64,000 bases of DNA from Streptomyces nojiriensis (lineage in GTDB: Bacteria > Actinomycetota > Actinomycetes > Streptomycetales > Streptomycetaceae), in the NCBI RefSeq assembly GCF_017639205.1, contig NZ_CP071139.1, positions 7,687,501 to 7,751,500 on the forward strand, read 5' to 3'. Shown in pieces: positions 34,388-43,068 of this stretch (the stretch's first letter is position 1; each line of letters begins with the position of its first letter). Under the pieces are notes generated by a model. That model saw only the letters and a list, made by a program, of their open reading frames with translations. It searched no databases and was not told where the DNA came from. A program made the position numbers and the translations under genes.

Positions 34388-34924
34388 CTACCGGGCCCGG
34401 TACGGCCCGCTCGGCCCCTTCGACCCCCTCGGCGCACCGAGGGGGTCGATCGCGTTCCCGGGGGACCCGACCCGGCAGGACCCGGCCGCGACCAGTTCCA
34501 GCAGCGGCTGCCAGTCCTCCAGCACACCCGCGTCCAGGCCGGCCGCGGTGGCGGCGTCCCGGGCCTGGCACAGGGTGGCCACCGCCTCGGTGTCGTCGCC
34601 GTCGCCGTCGTCGTCGTCACTGTCCGGGTGGGGCCGCTCCGGCGACTGCAGCCGTACCAGCCGGGCCACCCGCTCGCCGAGCAACGGGCGGATCGACTCC
34701 GCCGCCACCCCCACGGTAACCGTCCCGTCACTCAGACGGAGCAAATGCCCGAGGCGGTGCACCAGGCCCGCGATCTGCAGTTCCTTGTCGAAGGGGTGCG
34801 AGCGGCGCAGCAGGGCCGCGGTCCGCAGGCCCCGGTCGTCAGGGTCGGCGCGCAACAGCTCCATCAGCTCCAGCACGCTTGTGACGTAAGGGACTTGAGC
34901 CTCGGGCACTCCGGACCTCGCCAC
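34388..34924 (-). CDS. HD-domain-like protein with altered HD motif
   Basis: A 178-residue mostly helical protein. The segment LLRRSHPFDKELQIAGLVHRLGHLLRL has the position and spacing of HD-phosphohydrolase-like proteins (AxLVHDLGH), but the Asp is Arg, so the metal site is probably lost. An acidic run (DSDDDDGDGDD) follows near residue 100. The last 30 residues are encoded by a hairpin-containing stretch and may be non-conserved. It converges with the SDR gene, 20 bases apart. Function unknown. Confidence 0.55.
   Translation of the reverse strand: MARSGVPEAQVPYVTSVLELMELLRADPDDRGLRTAALLRRSHPFDKELQIAGLVHRLGHLLRLSDGTVTVGVAAESIRPLLGERVARLVRLQSPERPHPDSDDDDGDGDDTEAVATLCQARDAATAAGLDAGVLEDWQPLLELVAAGSCRVGSPGNAIDPLGAPRGSKGPSGPYRAR
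34421..34448. terminator. Perfect hairpin, probable terminator of the SDR transcript
   Basis: A 12-base perfect stem (CGACCCCCTCGG / CCGAGGGGGTCG) with a CGCA loop, 52 bases after the SDR stop. It lies inside the 3' end of the opposing HD-like gene. There is no T-tract, as is common in Streptomyces. It could stop transcription from either side. Confidence 0.6.
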
Positions 34925-35205
34925 CGCCGACCCCCTCCGTCACACCGCGCACGTCCGGGGTCGAGCAGATCAGCCGTCACGTACCCGCAGAGCCACGACT
35001 TGCTGAACTAGGAGCGAAAGTAAGAGGGCGCAGCGGATTTTGCCTTCCTATCGAGCGGAGGTCCGCTCATATGTGTACTCTGGGGCATCAAGACGGCCCC
35101 CATCCGGGCCGCGCTCCACTAAGGCGCCACCGCGTCCGGAAACCTTTCATCCCTTGCCCGGCGCGCGGTCCGCTTACCGGGTTACGCGACACGAAGGAGT
35201 GCGCG

Positions 35206-35379
35206 GTGACTGAGAAGACAAAGCCCGAACCGACGGTGATCGAGCGGACGGGAACGCGGGCGAAGCCCCGGACCGACGAGCTCGGAAGCCTCGAGGTCTG
35301 GGCCCGATCCGCCCCGATCCGGCTGGCCGGGTACGAGGACGACCTGGCGGAAGCGCACATCCTGCCCGGTATCGACTAG
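35206..35379 (+). CDS. Small acidic protein of unknown function (57 residues)
   Basis: A 57-residue protein starting with GTG at 35206, with an AAGGAG site about seven bases upstream. The leader-like N-terminal half is Lys/Thr/Glu/Arg rich, and the C-terminal half contains LGSLEVWARSAPIRLAGYED and ends in HILPGID. About 280 bases without a gene lie upstream, and a strong hairpin follows, so it appears to be a monocistronic gene. The conserved-looking C-terminus invites thoughts of a RiPP precursor, but no maturation enzyme is nearby and no leader family was recognised. Confidence 0.65.
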   Translation: MTEKTKPEPTVIERTGTRAKPRTDELGSLEVWARSAPIRLAGYEDDLAEAHILPGID

Positions 35380-35396
35380 TCCGCACAGCGGTGCCA

Positions 35397-35429
35397 AGCG
35401 CCCCCGTGCCCACGCGCACCGGGGGCGCT
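35397..35429 (+). terminator. Hairpin terminator after the 57-residue gene
   Basis: A 10-base stem AGCGCCCCCG / CGGGGGCGCT, extended by TGC/GCA with one bulge, starts 17 bases after the stop at 35379. The spacing and strength fit an intrinsic terminator without a T-tract. Confidence 0.65.
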
Positions 35430-35570
35430 GCCCTGCCCGCAGCGGTTCCCGCCCGCCTCCGCCGCCCGGCCCGGTCCCGGTGGAGTTCCCCTCCCGGCTA
35501 CGCCCTGAGCGTCTTCGCCGACGGCGATCACCGCTTCCGCCGCTGTGCCCGCCCCGGCAGGCTGGCGGGC

Positions 35571-36554
35571 ATGAAACTGCTGATGCTGGGTGGTACCGAA
35601 TTCGTCGGACGCGCGATCACCGAGGACGCCCTGACCCGGGGCTGGGAGGTGACCGTCTTCCACCGGGGGCACCACACGCCCCCGCCGGGCACCTCCGCCC
35701 TCCACGGGGACCGCACGGCCCCCGGCGGGCTGGCCGCCCTCACCGCCGGCGAGTGGGACCTGGTCGTCGACACCTGGGGCGGCGCCCCCACCGCGGTCCG
35801 CGACAGCAGCCGCCTGCTGCGCGACCGGGCCGGGCGGTACGCGTACATCTCCAGCCGCTCGGTGTACGCCTATCCCGCCCCGGCCGGCCTCGCCGAGGAC
35901 GGCGCCCTGGTCGCGGGCTCGCCGGACGCCGGGCCGACCGCCTACGCCGAGGACAAGCGGGGCGGCGAACTCGCCGTCCTGGACGCGTTCGGGGACCGCG
36001 CCCTGATGGTGCGCGCCGGGCTGATCCTCGGCCCGTACGAGAACGTCGGCCGGCTGCCGTGGTGGCTGGACCGCACCGCACGCGGCGGCCCGGTGCTCGC
36101 TCCGGGTCCGCGGGAGCTCCCGATCCAGTACATCGACGTACGCGACCTCGCGCACTGGACCCTGGACGCCGCCGCGGCGGGGCGCTCGGGCGCCTACAAC
36201 CTGGTCTCCCCGTCCGGGCACGCCACGATGGGCGGACTCCTCGACGCCTGCGCCGCCACCACCGGGGCCGGCGCCGAACTGCGCTGGACCGACCCGGCCC
36301 GGCTCCTGGACGCGGGCGTGCAGCCCTGGACCGAGCTCCCGGTCTGGGTCCCCGAGGGCGAGGCCTACGACCACATGCACCGCGGGGACGTCTCCAAGGC
36401 GCTGGCGGCCGGGCTGACGTGCCGGCCGGTCGAGGAGACCGTGGCCGACACCTGGGCCTGGCTGCGCACGCTCGGCGGAGTCGCGCCGCAGCGCCCCGAC
36501 GTGCCGGCCAAGGGCATCTCGGCGGAGCGGGAGGCCGCGCTACTCGGGCTCTGA
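35571..36554 (+). CDS. NAD-dependent epimerase/dehydratase-like (extended SDR) protein
   Basis: A 327-residue extended SDR. The dinucleotide motif is MKLLMLGGTEFVGRAITEDAL (GGTxFVG). The active-site region is YISSRSVYAY with Ser, then AYAEDKRGGE in the place of YxxxK, where Tyr942-like AYxxDK keeps Tyr and Lys. The downstream RAGLILGPYENVGRLPWWLDR is typical of isoflavone reductase/sugar epimerase-like proteins. The ATG at 35571 is the natural start. Convergent with the LMF-like gene (15-base overlap at the stops). The substrate is not defined. Confidence 0.85.
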   Translation: MKLLMLGGTEFVGRAITEDALTRGWEVTVFHRGHHTPPPGTSALHGDRTAPGGLAALTAGEWDLVVDTWGGAPTAVRDSSRLLRDRAGRYAYISSRSVYAYPAPAGLAEDGALVAGSPDAGPTAYAEDKRGGELAVLDAFGDRALMVRAGLILGPYENVGRLPWWLDRTARGGPVLAPGPRELPIQYIDVRDLAHWTLDAAAAGRSGAYNLVSPSGHATMGGLLDACAATTGAGAELRWTDPARLLDAGVQPWTELPVWVPEGEAYDHMHRGDVSKALAAGLTCRPVEETVADTWAWLRTLGGVAPQRPDVPAKGISAEREAALLGL

Positions 36555-37979
36555 GCGGCGCGCGTCGGCGAGGCGGGTCGGCGGAAGGTACTCGCGCACG
36601 AGCGTGCGGTGCCACCAGGCGCCCGTCTCGCGCAGCTCCCGCCAGGTGGTGAACCGGTAGCGGTACAGCAGGGCGCGGACATGGACGGGCGGGGCGTCCG
36701 GGAACGGGTTGTCGCGCAGCAGCCGCAGCGTGTCCCGGTCGCCCGCCAGCAGCCGCTCCACGAACGGCCCGAACCAGTCCCGCGCGTAGTCGGGGGAGAT
36801 CGCGGCGAACCACATCAGCCAGTCCAGCCGCAGGTGGTACGGGGCGAACTGGCGCGGAAGGCGGCCCGGTTCCCCCGGCTTGCCCTTGAAGCCGTACTCG
36901 CGCCAGTCCCCGTCGGCGCGCGGCATCCGGTCCGCGGTGCCCTCCACCGCCACCTCCATCCGGACCCGGCCGACCGAGCCGAAGGCCCCGTAGGTGTTGA
37001 CCAGGTGCAGCGCGTCGAAGGAGCGGTTCATCACCTGGCGGCGCGAGACCATGTTGAGCACCGGGTGCCGGCTGAGGTACAGGACGAGTACGGTCACCGC
37101 GCACACCAGGACCACGAACCACACGGGACCCGTGTGCGAGGCGGCCGCCGGGGGAGCGCCCGCGAGCCCGGTGAAGTCCACGGCCGAGACGGCCAGCGTG
37201 ATCGTCAGCCAGTTCAGCCAGGCGAAATTGCCCGAGAGCACCAGCCACAGCTGCGTCGCGATGATGATCCCGGCGGCGTACGAGGCCACCGGCTGCGGGG
37301 TGAACAGCAGTACCGGGACGATCAGTTGGGTCACGTGGTTGGCCGCGCACTCCACCCGGTGCAGCGGTTTCGGCAGATGGTGGAAGAACCAGCTCAGCGG
37401 CCCGGCCATCGGCTGCGTCTCGTGGTGGAAGTACAGGCAGGTCAGCTTGCGCCAGCAGGGGTCCCCGCGGATCTTGATCAGCCCGGCCCCGAATTCCACG
37501 CGGAAGAGCACCCAGCGCAGCAGCCACAGCACCAGTACGGGCGGACCGGCCCGCGCGTTGCCGAGGAACACGGCGAGGAAGCCCACCTCCAGCAGCAGCG
37601 ACTCCCAGCCGAAGGAGTACCAGGTCTGCCCCACGTTCACGATCGAGAGGTAGAGCAGCCACAGCACGGCCCACGTGGCCATGGCCGCGCCCAGCGGCAC
37701 CTCGTCCCCGGCCCCGGCGGCCAGCGCCGCGGCCAGCGCCGCGCCGCCCCAGGCGCAGCCCGCGAAGAGGCGGTCGGAGTAGCGCAGTTGGAAGAGGCTC
37801 GGGGCGCGCCGGAAGGGCACGTACCGTACGTAGCGCGGTACGGGCGTCATGCCGTGCGCCCCGATCAGGGCCCGGAACTGCAGGGCGGCCCCGAGGAAGG
37901 CGACGAGGTAGACCCCGGCCAGGGCCCGCTGGAAGACCAGCCGGGCGAGCCAGTATCCGGGCGCCGTGAACCAGTCCAT
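36540..37979 (-). CDS. Lipase maturation factor-like membrane protein
   Basis: A 479-residue multi-pass protein with about eight hydrophobic segments. Signature parts of the LMF/HTTM-like family are GWESLLLEVGFLAVFLG, RWVLFRVEFGAGLIKIRGDPCWRKLTCLYFHHETQP and WWHRTLVREYLPP near the C-terminus. In eukaryotes the family assists lipase folding; bacterial roles are unknown. The ATG at 37979 starts just after the DUF1990 gene on the same strand (20 bases), so the three leftward genes 39429-36540 form one operon. Confidence 0.85.
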   Translation of the reverse strand: MDWFTAPGYWLARLVFQRALAGVYLVAFLGAALQFRALIGAHGMTPVPRYVRYVPFRRAPSLFQLRYSDRLFAGCAWGGAALAAALAAGAGDEVPLGAAMATWAVLWLLYLSIVNVGQTWYSFGWESLLLEVGFLAVFLGNARAGPPVLVLWLLRWVLFRVEFGAGLIKIRGDPCWRKLTCLYFHHETQPMAGPLSWFFHHLPKPLHRVECAANHVTQLIVPVLLFTPQPVASYAAGIIIATQLWLVLSGNFAWLNWLTITLAVSAVDFTGLAGAPPAAASHTGPVWFVVLVCAVTVLVLYLSRHPVLNMVSRRQVMNRSFDALHLVNTYGAFGSVGRVRMEVAVEGTADRMPRADGDWREYGFKGKPGEPGRLPRQFAPYHLRLDWLMWFAAISPDYARDWFGPFVERLLAGDRDTLRLLRDNPFPDAPPVHVRALLYRYRFTTWRELRETGAWWHRTLVREYLPPTRLADARRSEPE

Positions 37980-37999
37980 CGCCTCCAGTATCGGACCGG

Positions 38000-38533
38000 T
38001 CAGCCGGTGGCTGCCAGCTTGCGCAGGTGGTGGCCGAGCAGGCGGGCGTAGGACAGCTGGAGGAAGGGGACCACCGGGCCGGCGAGGCGGGTGTACCAGG
38101 CGTTCGGGCGGCTGAAGGCGGTGACCGTGAACCACACCGTGCCGTCCGGGTCCATGTCCACGATGAAGGACTCCTCCCCGCACTCGGGGTGCCCGGCCAG
38201 GGTTCCGTAGGCGAAACCGATGCGGGCGGGCTCGTACGCGGTCCAGATCACCTCGCACGGAGCCTCGATCCGCAGCGGCCCGAGGCCGATCCCGACGATC
38301 ACCCGGCTGCCGGGCCGGACCGCGCCGGCGTCGGCCCGCACGCGCATGCCCGAGGTCCGGTGGGCCTCGAAGGTGGTGATCGCGGTTCCGGCGGCCTCGA
38401 AGACGGCCCGGCCGTGCCCGAGGCGGGTGCGGTGGCCCAGGTGGTTGTATCCGGCGGGTAGTGGCCGGTGGGCCGTCGCGCCCCGGTCGGGGTAGCTGAC
38501 GGTGTCCCGGCCGGCGCTGATGAGGCGGGTCAT
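38000..38533 (-). CDS. DUF1990 family protein
   Basis: A 177-residue protein of the DUF1990 type: an N-terminal YNHLGHRTRLGHGRAVFEAA, a VIVGIGLGPLRIEAPCEVIW core and a GFAYGTLAGHPECGEESFIV block are its hallmarks, with a final aromatic-rich segment (PFLQLSYARLLGHHL). A lipid- or polyketide-binding fold similar to START proteins is plausible. The ATG overlaps the YndJ-like gene stop (ATGA). No signal peptide. Confidence 0.85.
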   Translation of the reverse strand: MTRLISAGRDTVSYPDRGATAHRPLPAGYNHLGHRTRLGHGRAVFEAAGTAITTFEAHRTSGMRVRADAGAVRPGSRVIVGIGLGPLRIEAPCEVIWTAYEPARIGFAYGTLAGHPECGEESFIVDMDPDGTVWFTVTAFSRPNAWYTRLAGPVVPFLQLSYARLLGHHLRKLAATG

Positions 38534-39429
38534 GGCGAGGTCTCCACTCGGTCGGTGGTGGCAATGGTGCGTGGCCGGTGGTCCGGGCGGTCGGCGAGGC
38601 GGGTGTCGGCGGCCAGCCGGCGCCAGGCGAGCACCGAGCACAGGGCGAATCCGAGGGCGTTGCCGAGGCCGTGGGTGGCGGCCATCCAGGTCAGCGTGGG
38701 GTGGGTGATCCCGGTGGCCTCGCCCACCGCCCACCACAGGGCGAGCAGCATGGTGGCCACGAGCACGGCCGCCGAGGTGGCGAGCAGGGTCCGTGTGGTC
38801 CGGTCCGCGCCGGCGGGCCGGACCTCCCGCCAGGTGGGCAGGGCCACGGCCCACATCCCGCCGGTCAGGACCACCGCGCCCAGCAGTTCGGCCCAGTCGT
38901 CGACGAAGTAGCCGAGGAGGACGAGCAGGGTGCCCGCCGGGACGCTGTACGCGGCCCAGCGCGCGAGGCCGCCGGTTCCGGCGCGGCCGCCCACGGCGCG
39001 GCACACCAGCCCGGCGACCAGGGCGGCGGTGAACCCGGCGAAGTGGAAGTGGGGCACCGTCAGCGCCAGGATGTCGAGGTCGAAACCGAAGAGCCGGTAC
39101 CCGGCACGCTCGGCGACCAGCGCGGTGGCGGCGATCGACGGCGAGACCAGCGCGGTGGCGACGGCGATCGCGGGCGGGGTCAGGGAGCGGGTCCTCGGCA
39201 GCAGGACCGGGGCCCGGGCGGCGAGCGCCAGGCAGGCCGCCGCGTACAGCGCGGCGAGCGCGGTGGCGGGCAGTCCGCGGGGCAGCCACAGGCACAGGGC
39301 TCCGGGTGCGGCGGCGAGCGGCCAGAGGCGGGCCGTGCGCAGGAGCCGGGCCGGGTCGATGAGCCGCAGGCCGGCCGGGACGACGTAGAGCATGCCCAGG
39401 GTGACGATCACGTTCACCAGTGCCGTCAC
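38530..39429 (-). CDS. YndJ-like multi-pass membrane protein
   Basis: A 299-residue membrane protein with about eight segments. TVPHFHFAGFTAALVAGLV, with its HFHFAG motif, and TLTWMAATHGLGNALGFALCSV with TH are the conserved polar spots of YndJ-like proteins. It heads a leftward operon with DUF1990 and LMF-like genes; in several actinomycetes YndJ and DUF1990 occur together. Transport or lipid-related role unknown. The start shown, near 39429, is an ATG or GTG with a weak ribosome site. Confidence 0.8.
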   Translation of the reverse strand: MTALVNVIVTLGMLYVVPAGLRLIDPARLLRTARLWPLAAAPGALCLWLPRGLPATALAALYAAACLALAARAPVLLPRTRSLTPPAIAVATALVSPSIAATALVAERAGYRLFGFDLDILALTVPHFHFAGFTAALVAGLVCRAVGGRAGTGGLARWAAYSVPAGTLLVLLGYFVDDWAELLGAVVLTGGMWAVALPTWREVRPAGADRTTRTLLATSAAVLVATMLLALWWAVGEATGITHPTLTWMAATHGLGNALGFALCSVLAWRRLAADTRLADRPDHRPRTIATTDRVETSP

Positions 39430-39593
39430 CCTGGACTCCCCCCAACGCTGCGGTCCAACGCCTTGAACGCGTTCAACTCGCGGTCGTGAGCCTACGACGT
39501 TCCTTGAACATGTTCAAGGTGCGCTCCGGTTGCGGCTCCCGCGCGGATGCGGCAGACAAGAGGGGAGCAACCGGGGCGAACAGGGAGATTCAA

Positions 39594-40892
39594 GTGAACG
39601 GACCGTCACTTCCGACACCACGTCAGGCATCGAGGCGTCATGCACCCGCCGGAGCCGCCCTCTTCGCCCTCCTCGGCCTCCTCGCAGCGGCGTGCGGCAG
39701 CCCGGAGCAGCCGGCGGGCGCCCCCGGAGCCGAGAGCCAGGAGGTCTACCTCCAGCCCGTGGCCTCCGTCGGCCCCGACCCCTTCACCGCCTCCTCGGCC
39801 ACCGCCGAGTCCGCCCCCGTACAGCCCCCGCTGCCCAACCCGACCGGCCAGGGCATCCGCACCGTCAACGCGGCCACCCCCGGCCTGTACGGAGGTACCC
39901 AGCGGCTCGGCAGCTGCGACGTGGAACAGCAGGTCCGCTTCCTGACCGAGGACAAGGCCAAGGCCCAGGCCTTCGCCGAGGCGTCGAACATCGAGGTGGG
40001 GAAGATCCCCGAATTCCTGCGCGGCCTGACCCCCGTCGTCCTGCGCGCCGACACCCGCGTCACCAACCACGCCTTCCGCGACGGCGCCGCCGACGGCTTC
40101 CAGTCCGTCCTGCAGGCCGGCACCGCCGTCCTCGTGGACGAGCACGGCATGCCCCGGGTCCGCTGCGGCTGCGGAAACCCGCTGGCCTCCCCGCGCACCG
40201 CCAAGGGATCCCCGGTGCACAAGGGCGATCCGTGGAGCGGTTACCAGGCCAACCAGGTCGTCGTCATCGAACCGACGGCCCACGTGATCAACAACCTGGT
40301 GATCGTCAACATCGCCGACAACACCTGGATCGAGCGCAAGCGGGGCGACGACGGCGCACAGGACCGGGTCCCGAAGGCGCCGCCCCCGTACGACGCGTCC
40401 GCCGGCATCCCGGACGGGCCCGTCACCCCGCAGGGGTCCGCGTCCGGCGACCCCTGCCCGCCGGACCAGGCCTCACCGGCCTCGCCGAACGCTCCCACCG
40501 CTCCGGCGCCGGGGGCAACGGACTGCCCGCAGGGCTCGCAGAGCTCAGCCGGCGGGAACCTGCCGCGGAACCCGGGCAAGCCGTCGAACCCCTCCACCCG
40601 GCCGCTGAACCCGGAGCAGCCGCAGCGGCCCCAGCAGCCGCCGTCCGGCAATCCCTCGGACCCCTTGGCCGGCCTGCCGCCGCTGGACCCCGGTGAGCTG
40701 GGGCTGCTTCCCCTGGACCCCGACGGATCGGGCCCGCTGCCCGCCGACCCCGCCGCCCCCGTCGATCCGCACAACCCGGACATCCCGTCCGACCCGTACG
40801 CCCCTTACAACCCGGCCGACCCCAACGCCGTCCCGGACCCGGACCTGCAGCCGCAGCCCTCGGACGGAGGCCTTCCGCTGGAGAGCGCCTGA
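39594..40892 (+). CDS. Lipoprotein with DUF6777-like domain and Pro-rich tail
   Basis: A 432-residue secreted lipoprotein. The signal ends in the lipobox LLAAACGS (Cys near residue 29). The next about 200 residues form a domain with LYGGTQRLGSCDVEQQVRFL, PVVLRADTRVTNHAF, GMPRVRCGCGNPL and IVIEP-like strands; this I match to DUF6777. The last 180 residues are Pro/Asn/Asp/Gly rich and disordered (NPSDPLAGLPPLDPG...). The GTG at 39594 has AGGGAG upstream and is divergent from the YndJ-like gene. It should be anchored outside the membrane and reach into the wall. Confidence 0.8.
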   Translation: MNGPSLPTPRQASRRHAPAGAALFALLGLLAAACGSPEQPAGAPGAESQEVYLQPVASVGPDPFTASSATAESAPVQPPLPNPTGQGIRTVNAATPGLYGGTQRLGSCDVEQQVRFLTEDKAKAQAFAEASNIEVGKIPEFLRGLTPVVLRADTRVTNHAFRDGAADGFQSVLQAGTAVLVDEHGMPRVRCGCGNPLASPRTAKGSPVHKGDPWSGYQANQVVVIEPTAHVINNLVIVNIADNTWIERKRGDDGAQDRVPKAPPPYDASAGIPDGPVTPQGSASGDPCPPDQASPASPNAPTAPAPGATDCPQGSQSSAGGNLPRNPGKPSNPSTRPLNPEQPQRPQQPPSGNPSDPLAGLPPLDPGELGLLPLDPDGSGPLPADPAAPVDPHNPDIPSDPYAPYNPADPNAVPDPDLQPQPSDGGLPLESA

Positions 40893-40917
40893 CCGGCCCG
40901 TGTGTCATGGTGGATCG

Positions 40918-42963
40918 GTGCCGACCACCGTATCGCTGCCGGACGACTGGCCCGCACACCCGGACCGGTCGCTCTCGCTGAACCGCATGGGCAGTTTCGA
41001 CTGGGACCTGATCACCGGTCTCATGCACATGGACGAAGCCGCCCTCGACGTCTTCGACACGACTCCCGACGAGTACGACGGCCGGCCGGAGTCGCTCAAC
41101 CCGCGCGTTCCCGCCACCGAGGGCGCCCGGCTCGACGCCCTCGTCTCCTCCGCCCTCAAGAGCGGCGAGGACAGCTACGGCGCCTACTTCCGCATCCGCT
41201 GCCACGACGGGCGGCTGCGCTGGACACACACCCAGGGCCGTGTCATGCGCGGCCAGGACGGCCGCGCGTACCGGATCATCGGCATCGTCCGGGACGCCAC
41301 CGACGAGCTCAGCCACTCGGCGGAGCGGCTCGGCCTGGACGAGGAACGGCGCCGGCAGACCTCGGTGGTCGAGTCCACCACCGCCGCCCTCGCGCACGCC
41401 CGGACCGTGCAGGACGTCATCGACGTCATCGGCGACGCCCACGGACTGGAACGGCTCGGCTCGATGGGCATGGTGATGGGCCTCGTCGAAGCCGGCCGGA
41501 TCCACCTGGTCGCCGAGGGCCCGGAGGACAGCTTCGTCCCCGGCACCCGCTACACCCGCATCGACGAGCAGTACCCGATGAGCGAGGTCGTCCGCTCGCT
41601 GGAACCGCGCTTCCTGGACTCGGCGCAGGAATTCGCCCGGGACTACCCCGGGCTCTGGGCGAAGATCTCGTACATGCGGATCTCGGCCGCCGCCTACCTG
41701 CCGCTCATCGCCCAGGCCCGCCCGATCGGCGCGATCGGACTGCTCTACCAGGACAAGGACGGCTTCACCCAGGAGGAGCGCAACCTGCTCGTCGCCCTGG
41801 GCAGCAGCATCGCGCAGAGCCTCCAGCGGGCCATGCTGCTGGAGCAGGAGCACGACCTGGCCGAGGGCCTCCAGCAGGCCATGCTGCCGCGGCGGATCCC
41901 CTCGGTGGCGGGTGGGGAGATCGCCGTACGCTACCGGTCCGCCCGGATGGGCCAGGACATCGGCGGCGACTGGTACGACGTCATCCCGCTGCCCGGCGGC
42001 CGGGTCGGCGCCGTCATCGGCGACGTCCAGGGCCACGACACGCACGCGGCGGCCGTCATGGGCCAGCTGCGGATCGTGCTGCGCGCGTACGCCGCCGAGG
42101 GGCACTCGCCCGGCACGGTCATGGCCCGGGCCTCGGTCTTCCTGCACGAGCTGGACACCGACCGGTTCGCGACCTGCACGTACGTGGAGGCCGACCTCTC
42201 GACGGGCGTCCTCCAGGTGGTCCGGGCGGGCCACATCGACCCGCTGCTGCGCACCCGCGACGGGGACTGCCACCGGCTCCCGGTATCGGGCGGGATGCCG
42301 CTCGGCCTCTCGGCGGAGTTCGGCCGCCTGGAGTACCCGGTGACCACGGTGGAGCTGGACCCGGGGGAAACGGTCCTGCTGTGCACCGACGGCCTGGTGG
42401 AACAGCCCGGCGCCGACCTCGACGACGGAATCCAGCTCCTGACCGGCCACATCCGCCGCGGACCGGCGGACCTGCAGCTCTTGGCGGACCTGCTGTGCGA
42501 GATCGTCGACGAACGGGGCGGGGACGACGACATGGCGCTGCTCCTGCTGCGCCGCCACGTGGTGGCCGCCCAGGAGGGCGGCGGCCGCCTCCAGCAGCAC
42601 GTGGCACCGGGGGACCCGGAAGCCCTGGTGGCGGCCCGGCACATGATCGGCGCGGCGGTGCGGTCGTGGGGCGCACGGGAACGGGCCGACGAGATCGAAC
42701 TGGTCGCGGACGAGCTGATCGTGAACGCCCTGATGCACACGGACGGCCCGGCGATCGTGACCCTACGGGTCCTGGCGGGCCCCCAGCGCCGGCTCCGGGT
42801 GGAGGTGGAGGACCGCTCCAGCGCACTGCCGCGCCGCCGCGAGGCGGGGGAGTCGGGCGTCTCGGGACGGGGCCTGATGCTGGTGGACCGCCTGGCGGAC
42901 GTCTGGGGCGTGGAACCGCGGGGCGGCGGCAAATGCGTATGGTGCGAGTTCGTGATGGGCTGA
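40918..42963 (+). CDS. PAS-GAF-PP2C phosphatase with C-terminal HATPase (anti-sigma-like) domain
   Basis: A 681-residue signalling protein. Domains in order: PAS (about 20-125, RIRCHDGRLRWTHTQGRVM), GAF (about 145-300), SpoIIE-type PP2C phosphatase (about 325-520, with DIGGDWYDVIPLPGGRVG, IGDVQGHD and TVLLCTDGLVE) and a HATPase_c domain (about 545-678, VADELIVNALMHT and GRGLMLVDRLADVWG). This layout is a partner-switching regulator acting on anti-anti-sigma factors, both phosphatase and kinase. No sigma factor or STAS gene is adjacent. The GTG at 40918 was chosen because longer frames overlap the lipoprotein gene. Confidence 0.9.
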   Translation: MPTTVSLPDDWPAHPDRSLSLNRMGSFDWDLITGLMHMDEAALDVFDTTPDEYDGRPESLNPRVPATEGARLDALVSSALKSGEDSYGAYFRIRCHDGRLRWTHTQGRVMRGQDGRAYRIIGIVRDATDELSHSAERLGLDEERRRQTSVVESTTAALAHARTVQDVIDVIGDAHGLERLGSMGMVMGLVEAGRIHLVAEGPEDSFVPGTRYTRIDEQYPMSEVVRSLEPRFLDSAQEFARDYPGLWAKISYMRISAAAYLPLIAQARPIGAIGLLYQDKDGFTQEERNLLVALGSSIAQSLQRAMLLEQEHDLAEGLQQAMLPRRIPSVAGGEIAVRYRSARMGQDIGGDWYDVIPLPGGRVGAVIGDVQGHDTHAAAVMGQLRIVLRAYAAEGHSPGTVMARASVFLHELDTDRFATCTYVEADLSTGVLQVVRAGHIDPLLRTRDGDCHRLPVSGGMPLGLSAEFGRLEYPVTTVELDPGETVLLCTDGLVEQPGADLDDGIQLLTGHIRRGPADLQLLADLLCEIVDERGGDDDMALLLLRRHVVAAQEGGGRLQQHVAPGDPEALVAARHMIGAAVRSWGARERADEIELVADELIVNALMHTDGPAIVTLRVLAGPQRRLRVEVEDRSSALPRRREAGESGVSGRGLMLVDRLADVWGVEPRGGGKCVWCEFVMG

Positions 42964-42995
42964 CCCTGACCCTGACCCTGACCCTGACCCTGACC
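42961..42995 (+). repeat. Short tandem repeat of a TGACCC unit at the stop codon
   Basis: Five full copies and one partial copy of a six-base unit (TGACCC) directly continue the stop codon of the PP2C gene. Because the unit is six bases and starts with TGA, it makes six in-frame stops in a row. It may be a slippage product or a tight translational stop. Confidence 0.85.
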
Positions 42996-43068
42996 GCGCC
43001 GGGGGCCGGGGCCGGGCGCTCCGCCGTCCTGCGGACCGTTGTCGGTGGTGGCTGGCAGGATCACCGGC

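Noticed and set aside
35206..35379. Lasso or graspetide precursor
   Set aside because: No leader recognition motif, ring-forming pattern or maturation enzyme was found near the gene.
40423..42738. A 771-residue minus-strand frame opposite the PP2C regulator
   Set aside because: Repetitive Val/Arg/Gly/Asp composition and no family; antisense to clear PAS-GAF-PP2C motifs.
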